Positions 15,454-24,235 of a stretch of 64,000 nt of DNA are shown piece by piece. Below the pieces are notes generated by a model. That model was not told the DNA's origin. It was given only the letters and a program-made list of their open reading frames with translations, and did no database searches. The stretch comes from Chloroflexota bacterium (GTDB lineage Bacteria; Chloroflexota; UBA6077; JACCZL01), in assembly GCA_020850535.1 (NCBI GenBank), contig JADZEM010000117.1:1-64000 (forward strand). The letters run 5' to 3'. The first letter of the stretch is position 1. Every line of letters begins with the position of its first letter. A program made the translations under genes and the position numbers.

Positions 15454-17190
15454 ATGCAATCGGGAAACGCCAACCTCCGCCCCCGCATCTTCCTCCTGGG
15501 CGCACTCTTCCTGGGCTGCGCCTTCCTGCTGGTCTATCGCCTCTACACCTTTCAGGTGCTCCAGAGCGAGGAGCTGCGGCGGCAGGCCACGCGCAGCCAC
15601 CAGCGCTCGATCCCAGTCGAGGCTCGGCGCGGCTCGATCTTCGACACGAACGGCAATCCGCTGGCCGTGTCCATCGAGATGGACGAGGTCACCATCACCG
15701 GCAGCCAGGTGCAGAAGCCCGAGCTGACCGCTCAGGTGCTGTCCGGCCTGCTCGGGATGCAGCCGCAGCAGGTGCTGGCGATGATCGACCTGAACCGTGC
15801 AGATCCGGTCGTCGTGAAATCGTACCTGCCGGCGGCGGTCGCGGACGCCGTCCGCTACGAGGTTGAGCGCCAGGGGCTGAACGGCGTGCTGGTCGAGCCG
15901 CACCCCGTTCGACAGTATCCGGAGGGCTCGCTCGCCCCGCAGATCCTCGGTTTTCTCGGGCGGGATCGCGAGGGGCTGGCCGGCCTCGAGTACTTCTTCG
16001 AGAGCGATCTCGCGGGCGTCCCCGGCCTGATCGAGACCGAAGCGGACACCACCGACAAGGAGCTGATCCTGGCGCGGCGGGTCGTGGAGGCTCCCCGTGA
16101 CGGCTCAGATCTCATCCTGACCATCGACCGCTTCGTGCAGCGCACGCTCGAGCGGGAGCTGGCAGAAGCCGTCCGCGCCAACAAGGCCTCTGGTGGGCTG
16201 ATCATGGTGATGGAGCCGTCGACCGGCGCGATTCTCGGCATGGCGAGCCTCCCGACGTTCTCGGTCAGCGACCCGATGACCATTCGGCCCGGCGACGCGC
16301 TGCTGCACAAGGCCGTCGGCGTCACCAACCAGTACGAGCCCGGGTCGGTGATGAAGCTGATCACCGTCGCGGGGGCCATCGAGATGGGGCTGGTGACGCC
16401 TCAGACGATGATCAACGATACCGGCATCGTTACCTTCCCGAACGCGCGCGGTCAGCCGCCGACGATCATCAAGAACTGGGACCTGCGCGCCAACGGCACG
16501 ATCTCGATGACCGAAGTGCTGATCCGCTCGTCGAACGTCGGCACCTACTACGCTGCCCGCGAGCTGGGCCGTGAGAACCTCTACCGCTACTTTTCGCTGT
16601 TCGGGTTCGGCCAGCCAACGGGCGTGGAGCTGCCGGGCGAAGTGCGCGGCACCATGCGTACGCCTGATGACCCGGCCTGGACCGTCGTCGATCTTGCGAC
16701 GAACGCCTTCGGGCAGGGCATGGCCGTCACGCCGCTCCAGATGCTCAACGCCGTGTCGGCGCTCGGAAACAACGGCGTCCTGATGCGCCCGACCATCGTC
16801 AAAGAGGTCAACGGTCCGGACGGTCTGCAGCGTGTCGAGCCGCGTCAGCTGCGGCAGGCGGTCTCGCCCCGGACGGCCGCCACGATGCGCGAGATGATGA
16901 TCGCGGTCTGCGATCAACCAGGGTTGCAGCCGTACCGGATCCCCGGGATGCGGGTGGCCTGCAAGACGGGCACGGCAGACTTCCCGACCGACCTGGGTTA
17001 CACCTCGGGCAAGACGTTCGCCTCCATCGTGGCCCTGATGCCGGCCGATCAGCCGCGCCTCTCGATTCTGATTCGGCTCGATGCGCCGGAGGCAATCTAC
17101 GGCGGCGTGGTGGCCGCACCGGTGCTCAAGCGGGTCGGCAGCGAGCTTGCGGCGTACTATAGAATCCCGACGAGCCAGAATGGTCGATAG
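15454..17190 (+). CDS. ftsI: Septal peptidoglycan transpeptidase FtsI (class B PBP)
   Basis: A 578-residue class B penicillin-binding protein. It has one N-terminal membrane helix (about residues 12-29) and a dimerisation domain starting RRGSIFDTNGNPLA. The transpeptidase domain carries S298-V-M-K301, S359-S-N361 and K504-T-G, all intact. It cross-links septal peptidoglycan with FtsW as its glycosyltransferase partner. No C-terminal PASTA domains are present. The start is 6 bases after ftsL. Unlike most dcw clusters, the next genes are not murE and murF but a 59-codon frame and then mraY. Confidence 0.95.
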   Translation: MQSGNANLRPRIFLLGALFLGCAFLLVYRLYTFQVLQSEELRRQATRSHQRSIPVEARRGSIFDTNGNPLAVSIEMDEVTITGSQVQKPELTAQVLSGLLGMQPQQVLAMIDLNRADPVVVKSYLPAAVADAVRYEVERQGLNGVLVEPHPVRQYPEGSLAPQILGFLGRDREGLAGLEYFFESDLAGVPGLIETEADTTDKELILARRVVEAPRDGSDLILTIDRFVQRTLERELAEAVRANKASGGLIMVMEPSTGAILGMASLPTFSVSDPMTIRPGDALLHKAVGVTNQYEPGSVMKLITVAGAIEMGLVTPQTMINDTGIVTFPNARGQPPTIIKNWDLRANGTISMTEVLIRSSNVGTYYAARELGRENLYRYFSLFGFGQPTGVELPGEVRGTMRTPDDPAWTVVDLATNAFGQGMAVTPLQMLNAVSALGNNGVLMRPTIVKEVNGPDGLQRVEPRQLRQAVSPRTAATMREMMIAVCDQPGLQPYRIPGMRVACKTGTADFPTDLGYTSGKTFASIVALMPADQPRLSILIRLDAPEAIYGGVVAAPVLKRVGSELAAYYRIPTSQNGR

Positions 17191-17359
17191 TAAATCAGCG
17201 ACGACACGCCGTCTTTCTGACACGCGCGGCTGCGAGCGGTCGGTGGTGTCTCGTCGTACGCGCAGGCGCGGCAGGCCGCTGGAACTGTTCGGCTGGCTGC
17301 TGCGTCTCTCCTGCGCGCCGGCGCTGCTGCTACCCGCCCGGTCGCGGAGGGCACTGTGA
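17180..17359 (+). CDS. Possible 59-residue basic peptide between ftsI and mraY
   Basis: An ATG frame overlapping the last 11 bases of ftsI ends in a TGA that overlaps the GTG of mraY (GTGA). The peptide is highly basic with RR clusters and one hydrophobic patch (LELFGWLLRLSCAPALLLPA). The tight coupling at both ends suggests translation. The composition is also what random GC-rich DNA gives, and there is no clear ribosome binding site. It occupies the place where murE and murF normally lie, so it may be a remnant left by their loss. Confidence 0.3.
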   Translation: MVDSKSATTRRLSDTRGCERSVVSRRTRRRGRPLELFGWLLRLSCAPALLLPARSRRAL

Positions 17360-18351
17360 ACCCGCAGCCGATGGCGTTGTCGCTGACGTTCGGAGTGGTC
17401 GCCTGCCTGGTCGCGCTGGTGGCCGGCTACCCGTTCGTGCGCTTTCTGCGCCGCCGTGGGCTGGGCAAGAAGGTCCGTGTCGAAGGTCCGAGCAGCCACA
17501 TCGAGAAGACGGGCACCCCGACGATGGGCGGCCTGCTGATCTGCGGAACGGTGCTGCTGCTCACCGCCATCCTCACGTTCACGTTCTACTCGACGGTCGG
17601 CCGGTCGATCCTCCTGCCGCTCTTCGTGCTGGTCAGCTGCGCGGTGCTGGGGGCCATCGACGACCGGATGACGATTCAGGGCGTCGGGAGCCAGGGGCTG
17701 TCGGTCAGGACGAAGTTCGCGTGGCTGTTCGTGATCGCGACGATCTCGTCGGTGGTGCTGTGGTATCCCGAGAGCTTGGGCATCGACTTCATCTTCCTGC
17801 CCACGATTCGCGAGAAGCTGATTGTCCCCTGGTACCTGTTCATCCCGCTCTCGATTGTCGCGATGGTCGGCACGGCCAACGCCGTCAACTTCACGGACGG
17901 CCTGGACAGCCTGGCCGGCTGGACCTCGTTCGTGGCGTTCGCGGCGTACGGCGTCATCGCCTACCTCTACGAGCAGTACTACCTGGTCACGTTCTGCTTC
18001 ACCGTGGCGGGAGCGGTCGCCGCATTCCTGTGGTTCAACGCCCACCCGGCCCAGGTCTTCATGGGCGACACCGGCTCGCTGGCGCTCGGCGCGACGCTGG
18101 CCGTGGTCGCGCTGATGGTCGGTCAGGTTGTGCTGCTGCCGATCATCGGGATCGTCTTCGTGGCCGAGGCGATGTCGGTCATTCTCCAGGTGGGCTACTT
18201 CAAGCTGACCGGGGGCAAGCGGCTGTTCAAGATGGCGCCCCTCCACCACCACTTCGAGCTGAGCGGCTGGTCCGAGACGCACGTGACCCAGCGCTTCTGG
18301 CTGGTCAGCGTGCTGGCGGCCATGCTCGGCGTCGCGCTCGCCCTGGTCTAG
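17356..18351 (+). CDS. mraY: Phospho-MurNAc-pentapeptide translocase MraY
   Basis: A 331-residue integral membrane enzyme with about ten helices. It transfers phospho-MurNAc-pentapeptide from UDP to undecaprenyl phosphate, making lipid I. Diagnostic motifs are HIEKTGTPTMGG, AIDDRM, NAVNFTDGLDSLA with the catalytic Asp, NAHPAQVFMGDTGSLALG and PLHHHFELSGW. The GTG at 17356 follows GGAGGG. It is followed 48 bases later by murD. Confidence 0.96.
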   Translation: MNPQPMALSLTFGVVACLVALVAGYPFVRFLRRRGLGKKVRVEGPSSHIEKTGTPTMGGLLICGTVLLLTAILTFTFYSTVGRSILLPLFVLVSCAVLGAIDDRMTIQGVGSQGLSVRTKFAWLFVIATISSVVLWYPESLGIDFIFLPTIREKLIVPWYLFIPLSIVAMVGTANAVNFTDGLDSLAGWTSFVAFAAYGVIAYLYEQYYLVTFCFTVAGAVAAFLWFNAHPAQVFMGDTGSLALGATLAVVALMVGQVVLLPIIGIVFVAEAMSVILQVGYFKLTGGKRLFKMAPLHHHFELSGWSETHVTQRFWLVSVLAAMLGVALALV

Positions 18352-18399
18352 CATAGCGCTCCACTCTCCCCCGGCGAATCACGCGGAGGCGACGCCACC

Positions 18400-19794
18400 A
18401 TGACAGACCATCGCAACCCGCGCGTCGGGGTCATCGGGCTGGCGCGCGAAGGCACAGACCTGGCTCGCTATCTGGTGGCTGAGGGCGCACAGGTCCTGGC
18501 GAACGATGCCAGGACTGCCGAGCAGCTCGCGGACCGGCTCGACGAGCTCGCGGGACTGCCCATCGAGTTTGTGCTGGGCGGCCACCCGGAGCGTCCGACG
18601 CTCGACGTGGACACCCTCTATGTCAGCCCCGGCGTGCCGCCGGAGCTGCCGCTGCTGGAGGCCGCGCGCCGCCGTGGCGTCAGGCTGTCGAGCGGCACGC
18701 AGCTCTTCTTCGAGCGGTGCCCGGCGCCGATCATCGGCATCACCGGATCGAGCGGGAAGACCACCACAACCACGCTCGTCGGCAAGATCTTTGAACAGGC
18801 CGGCCGCCATGCGTTCGTCGGCGGAAACATCGGCGTGCCGCTGCTCAATCGCCTGGGTGAGATCCGGCCTGACAGCTGGGTCATCCTGGAGCTGAGCAGC
18901 TTTCAATTGGAGCCGATGACGGTCAGCCCGCACATCGCGGCGGTGACCAACATCACGCCCAACCACCTGGACCGCCACCACACGATGGCGGCCTACACCA
19001 ACGCCAAGGCCCAGATCGTCCTGCATCAGCGTCAGAACGACGTGGCAGTGCTCAATGCCGACGATCCTGGGTCCTCGGGGTTGCAGCCGAACGGAACGCT
19101 CATCCGTTTCAGTCTTGAACGGAAGGTTGACGGCGCATATCTCGACCCTGGCGACGGCGAGACGCTCGTGCTGGAGCGGGCAGGCCGCCGTCAGGTCTTG
19201 TGCCGGCGAGGCGAACTGCAAGTACCGGGGATCCACAACGTGGCGAACGTCCTGACTGCGTGTGCAATCGCGTCCGCGGCCGGCATCGAGGTCGAGCCGA
19301 TGCGGGCCGCCGCTCTGGCCTTCACCGGCGTGCGGCATCGCCTGGAGCGGGTGGCAGAGATCGACGGCGTCCAGTACGTCAACGACTCGATCGCCACGGC
19401 CCCCGAGCGGAGTCTCGCGGCGCTGGCTGTCTACGCTGGAACTCCGTACGTGCTGCTGGCCGGCGGGCGCGACAAGCACCTCCCGATGGAGGCGTGGGGT
19501 CGGGTCATCGCCGAGGGTGCGCGGGCGCTGGTGACGTTTGGGGAGGCCGCCGCGCTGATCGAGCGGGCCGCCCGTGACGCGGGCATGCCGGCCGAGCGCA
19601 TCGTGAGCGCCGGCACGGTCGAGCGGGCGGTGACCGAGGCTCGCAACGTGGCCCGGCCCGGCGACGTGGTGCTGCTCTCGCCGGGCGGCACCAGCTACGA
19701 CCAGTACACCGACTTTGTGGAGCGCGGCGATCACTTCTGCCGCATCGTCAGGGAGGCCGCCGCCGAGGCCGCCGTCGCAGGGAGGAAGCCATGA
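18400..19794 (+). CDS. murD: UDP-MurNAc-L-Ala:D-Glu ligase MurD
   Basis: A 464-residue Mur ligase adding D-glutamate to UDP-MurNAc-L-Ala in the cytoplasm. It has an N-terminal Rossmann domain (VGVIGLAREGTDLA) and the ATP loop GITGSSGKTTTTTL. A central domain carries LELSSFQLE and TNITPNHLDRH, and the C-terminal domain carries YVNDSIATAPE and LLAGGRDKHLP. The carbamylated-lysine position is within the TNAKAQIV helix. Its stop overlaps the ATG of ftsW (ATGA) with GGAGG just ahead. Confidence 0.96.
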   Translation: MTDHRNPRVGVIGLAREGTDLARYLVAEGAQVLANDARTAEQLADRLDELAGLPIEFVLGGHPERPTLDVDTLYVSPGVPPELPLLEAARRRGVRLSSGTQLFFERCPAPIIGITGSSGKTTTTTLVGKIFEQAGRHAFVGGNIGVPLLNRLGEIRPDSWVILELSSFQLEPMTVSPHIAAVTNITPNHLDRHHTMAAYTNAKAQIVLHQRQNDVAVLNADDPGSSGLQPNGTLIRFSLERKVDGAYLDPGDGETLVLERAGRRQVLCRRGELQVPGIHNVANVLTACAIASAAGIEVEPMRAAALAFTGVRHRLERVAEIDGVQYVNDSIATAPERSLAALAVYAGTPYVLLAGGRDKHLPMEAWGRVIAEGARALVTFGEAAALIERAARDAGMPAERIVSAGTVERAVTEARNVARPGDVVLLSPGGTSYDQYTDFVERGDHFCRIVREAAAEAAVAGRKP

Positions 19795-21020
19795 AGGGCG
19801 CCGGCAGCGCCAGCCACGTCGACTACATCCTCGTCGGGGCGGTCGCCTTGCTGCTGGCCATCGGCGCGCAGATGGTCTACAGCGCCAGCGTGGTGATCGC
19901 CCACAACGAGTTTGGCGACGAGACCTACTTCTTCACGCGGCAGCTGACCTGGATCGCCATCGGCACCGTCGGGCTGATCGCCGCCGCCAGCATCGACTAC
20001 CGACGCTGGCAGAAGGTCTCGCTGATCGGGCTGATCCTGACGCTCGTCGCGCTGGTGCTGGTGCTGGTGCCGGCGCTCGGGACGGTCCAGTACGGCTCGG
20101 CGCGCTGGCTGCGCCTCGGCCCGCTGCCCTCGTTCCAGCCCAGCGAGATCGCGAAGATCGTCATCTGCATCTACATGGCGGACTGGCTGGCGCGAAAAGG
20201 CAAGAACGTCTCGAAGTTCACGACCGGCTCGATCCCCTTCCTGATCATCCTGGGGGTGATCGCCGGGCTGGTGATCGTCGAGCCGGACATGGGCACGGCG
20301 GTCATCATCTGCGCCGTCGCATTCTCGGTATTCTTCGTGGCCGGCGCGAACATGTGGCACGTGATCCTCGGGTTCCTGCCGGGCGGGCTGCTGGTCGGCG
20401 CGGTCGTCATCATCTTCGAGCCGTACCGACTCGACCGCTTCCTGGGGTTCATCGACCCGTTCGGCGATCCGCTCGGCAAGGGCTGGCAGGCCGTCCAGAC
20501 GTTCTACGCGCTCGGCTCCGGCGGCTGGTTCGGCGTCGGCTTCGGGATGAGCCGCCAGAAGGCGTACTACCTGCCGAACGCGCACACCGACTCGATCCTG
20601 GCGATCATCGGCGAAGAGCTTGGCCTCGTCGGGACGCTCGCCGTCGTGATCTTGCTGATGGTGATCGGCTGGCGCGGGCTGCGGATCGCGCTGAACGCGC
20701 CGGACCCGTTCGGCCGGCTGCTGGCCATCGGCCTGACCGGCAAGGTGGTCTGGCAGGCCATCATCAACATCGGCGCGGTGACCAGCTCGCTGCCCTACAC
20801 GGGTGTGACCCTGCCGTTCGTCAGCTTCGGCGGAAACTCGCTGTGCATGACGATGATCGGCGTCGGGCTGCTGCTGAGCATCTCGCGGTTCGCCGTCGCC
20901 TCGCCGGTCGTCAATCGGATCAGCCGGCCGCCGGCCGACCCACCGCGCATCGACAAGCACCCACGGCCCGGCCCGCGCGGCGGCTCCGGCGGCCCGATTC
21001 CGCTGGCAGGACGGGCTTGA
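19791..21020 (+). CDS. ftsW: Septal peptidoglycan glycosyltransferase FtsW
   Basis: A 409-residue SEDS-family polymerase with about ten membrane helices. Typical motifs are WLRLGPLPSFQPSEIAKI, VEPDMGTA, the large loop with GQA-like VQTFYALGSGGWFGVGFGMS, LPNAHTDSILAIIGEELG and LPFVSFGGNSL. It polymerises lipid II at the septum together with FtsI. The C-terminus is a Pro/Arg-rich cytoplasmic tail. It overlaps murC by one base (TGATG). The usual next gene, murG, is missing. Confidence 0.95.
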   Translation: MKGAGSASHVDYILVGAVALLLAIGAQMVYSASVVIAHNEFGDETYFFTRQLTWIAIGTVGLIAAASIDYRRWQKVSLIGLILTLVALVLVLVPALGTVQYGSARWLRLGPLPSFQPSEIAKIVICIYMADWLARKGKNVSKFTTGSIPFLIILGVIAGLVIVEPDMGTAVIICAVAFSVFFVAGANMWHVILGFLPGGLLVGAVVIIFEPYRLDRFLGFIDPFGDPLGKGWQAVQTFYALGSGGWFGVGFGMSRQKAYYLPNAHTDSILAIIGEELGLVGTLAVVILLMVIGWRGLRIALNAPDPFGRLLAIGLTGKVVWQAIINIGAVTSSLPYTGVTLPFVSFGGNSLCMTMIGVGLLLSISRFAVASPVVNRISRPPADPPRIDKHPRPGPRGGSGGPIPLAGRA

Positions 21021-23419
21021 TGTCGGACCCCGCGCCAACTGCGCCCCAGGCTTCTGTCCAGGCGCTACGCCAGGCGCGCCGGCCGCACCTTGTGGGTGTG
21101 GCCGGCGCTGCCATGCGGAGCCTTGCCGCGCTGCTGCTGGCAGATGGCCGCACGGTCAGCGGCTCGGACAGCGGATCACCGGCCGAGCTTGCGGCGTTGT
21201 CGGCACAGGGCATCCGCGCGGTGCACGGCCACGCTGCCGAGAACGTCGCCGATGCCGACCTCGTGGTTGCGTCGGCGGCGGTGCCCCAGGACAACCCGGA
21301 GCTGGAGGCCGCCCGCGCGAAGGGGATCCCCGTCCTGAGCCACGCCCAGGCGCTCGGCGCCCTGATGTCCGACAAGCACGGCATCGGCGTGGCCGGTACG
21401 CACGGCAAGTCCACCACAACGGCCCTGCTGGCCCATCTGCTGGCGACCGCCGGCCTGGACCCGACCCTCGCGGGGGGAGCGCACGCGCTCGACTTCGACG
21501 GCTACGCGCGCCTGGGGGCTGGCCCGCACCTGGTCGCCGAGGCCGACGAGTTCGGGCGGCGCTTCCACGAGCTGCACCCGAGGCTGGCGATCATTACGTC
21601 GAGCGAGCCCGACCACCTCGACTACTACGGCAGCTTCGAAGCGGTGCTTGAAGCGTTCCAGACCTTCGTGGCCGGAATGCCCGAGGATGGCATCGTGGTG
21701 ACCTGTGAGGACGAGCCGAACCTCGCTCGACTCTCACTCGCGCGGAAGCGCGTCCGGTACGGCTGGAGCGGCCACGCCGACTGGCGGCTCGAACGGTACC
21801 ACCCGCGTCTCGGCGGCGGGTCCGCGTTCGAGGTGCGCCGTCCGGATGGGACGCGCGCGACCTACGACGTGCTCCTCAACGGACGGCACAACGCGGCCAA
21901 CGCCGTGGCGGCGCTGGCCGTGGCAACGCTGCTCGGGCTGCCAGACGCCGCCATCCGTGAGGGGCTCGCCACTTTCCGGGGGACGCGCCGCCGCTTCGAG
22001 ACGCTGGCCCAGCAGGACGGGATCTGGATCGTGGACGACTACGCCCATCATCCAACAGAAGTGGCTGCGAACCTGAGCGCGGCCCGCGATGTGCATGCGG
22101 GCCGCCTCGTGGCGATCTTCCAACCCCACACCACGCATCGGACGCGTGCGCTGCTGGACGAGTTCGCGCGGGCGTTCGACGAGGCCGACCGGGTGATCGT
22201 CGCGCCGATCTACCAGCCCACGGGGCGCACGAGCGGCGAGCCAGAGATCAGCGCCGCCGATCTGGTGGCGCGGATGCAGCATCAAGACGCCGTCGCCTGC
22301 ACGTCGCTGGACGAGGCCCACGCGCTTGCCTGCCAGGATCTCCGCCCGGACACGCTGCTGCTGATCCTGGGCGCCGGCGACGTGACGCAGGTCGCCAGGA
22401 GACTGAGCACGACCCTCGCAGAGCGCACGCCGGCCTCGTCGCCCGAGGACGCCGCGCCGCGACAGCGAGGGCCAGTCAGCATCTCGCTGGAGACGGCCGG
22501 CCCCGAAGCGCTGCGACGGCACACGTCGCTCAAGGTGGGTGGTCCCGCGAAGCACTTCCTGGCCAGCAACGACATCGGCCTCATCGGGCGGATGCTGGCG
22601 CAGGCGAACGACGATGGATTGCCGATCCTGGCGATCGGCGGCGGGTCCAACCTGCTGATCTCCGACGCGGGCTTTGACGGCGTGGTCCTCAAGTACACGT
22701 CCGGCGAGCACACCCTTGAGCCGCTCGGCGGCGAGCGGCTGGTGGTGCGGGTGGACGCCGGCGCGAACTTCTCGAACCTCGCGCGGCGGCTGGCCCGCGA
22801 AGGCCTGGCCGGGCTGGAATGGGCGGCCACCGTGCCGGGCACGGTCGGCGGCGCGGTCGTGAACAACGCCGGGGCGTTTGGCGGCTGCGTGGCAGACTGC
22901 CTGCTCGACGCCGAGATCGTGGGGGCGGACGGGCGAGTGCGGACGCTTTCGCAGGCCGACCTGTCCTACGCCTACCGCACGAGCAGCCTCAAGCGCGGCG
23001 AGCACGGCACAGTCATCGTCAGGTCGGCCCGGCTAACGGTCAGGCGGGACGATCCCCGCGCGGCGCTGGCCCGTATCCACGAGCAGCAGGCCCGTCGGAC
23101 GGCCAGCCAGCCGCGCCAACTGAGCGCGGGCAGCATCTTCGCGAATCCGCCGGGTGACTACTCCGGGCGGCTCATCGAGGCGGTTGGCCTCAAGGGCGCT
23201 CGGCAGGGTGGCGCGGAGATCTCGGCGCAGCATGCCAATTTCATCGTCAACAGTGGCGCGGCCACCGCGACGGACGTCGTCCGGCTGATGCGGCAGGCCC
23301 AGGTGGCCGTCTGGGAGCAGTTCGGGGTCTGGTTGCATCCCGAGGTGCAACTGGTGGGAACCTGGGAACCCGCCGATCTCCAGGTGCTCAACGGCCCGCC
23401 CGCCGAGGAGCGCCGATGA
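21020..23419 (+). CDS. murC-murB: Fused MurC-MurB: UDP-MurNAc:L-Ala ligase and UDP-MurNAc dehydrogenase
   Basis: One uninterrupted 799-residue frame holds two enzymes. Residues 1 to about 470 are MurC, which adds L-Ala to UDP-MurNAc: ATP loop GVAGTHGKSTTT with K130, EADEFGRRFHELHP, and VDDYAHHPTEVAAN. Residues about 485-785 are MurB, the FAD enzyme making UDP-MurNAc: HTSLKVGGPA at 501, GGGSNLLISD, VPGTVGGAVVNNAGAFG, catalytic S705 in SAGSIFANP, and E775 in HPEVQLVG. The N-terminal glycine motif reads VGVAGAAM rather than the common GIGGAGM. Both active sites look intact, with a linker of about 20 residues. The two steps are consecutive (MurB product feeds MurC), so fusion could channel substrate. 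The stop overlaps ftsQ (ATGA). Confidence 0.95.
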   Translation: MSDPAPTAPQASVQALRQARRPHLVGVAGAAMRSLAALLLADGRTVSGSDSGSPAELAALSAQGIRAVHGHAAENVADADLVVASAAVPQDNPELEAARAKGIPVLSHAQALGALMSDKHGIGVAGTHGKSTTTALLAHLLATAGLDPTLAGGAHALDFDGYARLGAGPHLVAEADEFGRRFHELHPRLAIITSSEPDHLDYYGSFEAVLEAFQTFVAGMPEDGIVVTCEDEPNLARLSLARKRVRYGWSGHADWRLERYHPRLGGGSAFEVRRPDGTRATYDVLLNGRHNAANAVAALAVATLLGLPDAAIREGLATFRGTRRRFETLAQQDGIWIVDDYAHHPTEVAANLSAARDVHAGRLVAIFQPHTTHRTRALLDEFARAFDEADRVIVAPIYQPTGRTSGEPEISAADLVARMQHQDAVACTSLDEAHALACQDLRPDTLLLILGAGDVTQVARRLSTTLAERTPASSPEDAAPRQRGPVSISLETAGPEALRRHTSLKVGGPAKHFLASNDIGLIGRMLAQANDDGLPILAIGGGSNLLISDAGFDGVVLKYTSGEHTLEPLGGERLVVRVDAGANFSNLARRLAREGLAGLEWAATVPGTVGGAVVNNAGAFGGCVADCLLDAEIVGADGRVRTLSQADLSYAYRTSSLKRGEHGTVIVRSARLTVRRDDPRAALARIHEQQARRTASQPRQLSAGSIFANPPGDYSGRLIEAVGLKGARQGGAEISAQHANFIVNSGAATATDVVRLMRQAQVAVWEQFGVWLHPEVQLVGTWEPADLQVLNGPPAEERR

Positions 23420-24186
23420 CCGATAGTCGCCAGTGGGAGCAGCGCGGTGGCGGCCAGTCGTTGGAGGCGACCGGTCCCAGCGGCACGTACGGCCTGCTGT
23501 TCGCCAGACTGCTGGCGCTGATGCTGTTGTTCGGTGCTTCCGGGCTGCTGTATTATGTGGCCGCCTCGGACGGGTTCAAGATCGAACGAGTCGTGGTGCT
23601 TGGCTCCCAGCTCGTGCCGCCAGACGAGATCGAAAGCGCGGCCGCGGTGACGGGGTTGAACATCTTCTGGCTCAAGGAAGAGGAGGTCGGCCACCGTTTG
23701 CAGGCGATCACGGCGATCCAGTCAGTGCGAGCGCGGGCGGTCCTGCCGGACCGGCTCGAAGTGCGGATCGTGGAGCGTGCGCCGGTGGCTGTCTGGCAGA
23801 ATGGTGGGATGTCGTACCTCGTCGACGCGGAGGGGCGGATCCTGCGGGCGACTGACCGGGCCGTGGCCCTGCCAACAATCCAGGATCTCAGTTCGGATCA
23901 GATCCCCCCGAGCGGCGCCATCGACCGTGCAGCGCTGAGCACGCTCTTTCAATTGCAGCAGCTTCTTCCAGGAATCGCCGGTATCAATCCCGGCGCAGTC
24001 GAGTACAGTGCAGATACCGGAGTGACGATCATCGTTGATGGCGGGCAGCGGGTTCGATTTGGCCGCGACGACGACCTTGAGTGGAAGGTCAATGCTGTCG
24101 TTGCGCTCCGTCGCGAGCTTGGCCGAGTCGGGCAGCGTGCGGAGCTTATCGACGTGCGCTTCAGGGACCGTCCGTATGTGCGCTGA
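23416..24186 (+). CDS. ftsQ: Cell division protein FtsQ/DivIB
   Basis: A 256-residue bitopic protein. It has a cytoplasmic tail of about 27 residues, a membrane helix (about 28-47, LLFARLLALMLLFGASGLLYY), a POTRA domain (FKIERVVVLGSQLVPPDEI), then the FtsQ beta domain with the LPDRLEVRIVERAPVAVWQ signature and YLVDAEGRILRA. It links FtsL/DivIC to the Z-ring machinery. It is four-base coupled to murCB, and ftsA starts 49 bases later. Confidence 0.93.
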   Translation: MTDSRQWEQRGGGQSLEATGPSGTYGLLFARLLALMLLFGASGLLYYVAASDGFKIERVVVLGSQLVPPDEIESAAAVTGLNIFWLKEEEVGHRLQAITAIQSVRARAVLPDRLEVRIVERAPVAVWQNGGMSYLVDAEGRILRATDRAVALPTIQDLSSDQIPPSGAIDRAALSTLFQLQQLLPGIAGINPGAVEYSADTGVTIIVDGGQRVRFGRDDDLEWKVNAVVALRRELGRVGQRAELIDVRFRDRPYVR

Positions 24187-24235
24187 CACGCTGTGGCAGC
24201 GCACCCGGGCCGCTCGTGTTGGGCGAGGTCTGTAG

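Noticed and set aside
16105-18354. Very long open frame on the minus strand across ftsI and mraY
   Set aside because: It is exactly antisense to conserved genes, and its translation is Arg/His/Asp-rich with no domain. Third-position GC bias creates such frames.
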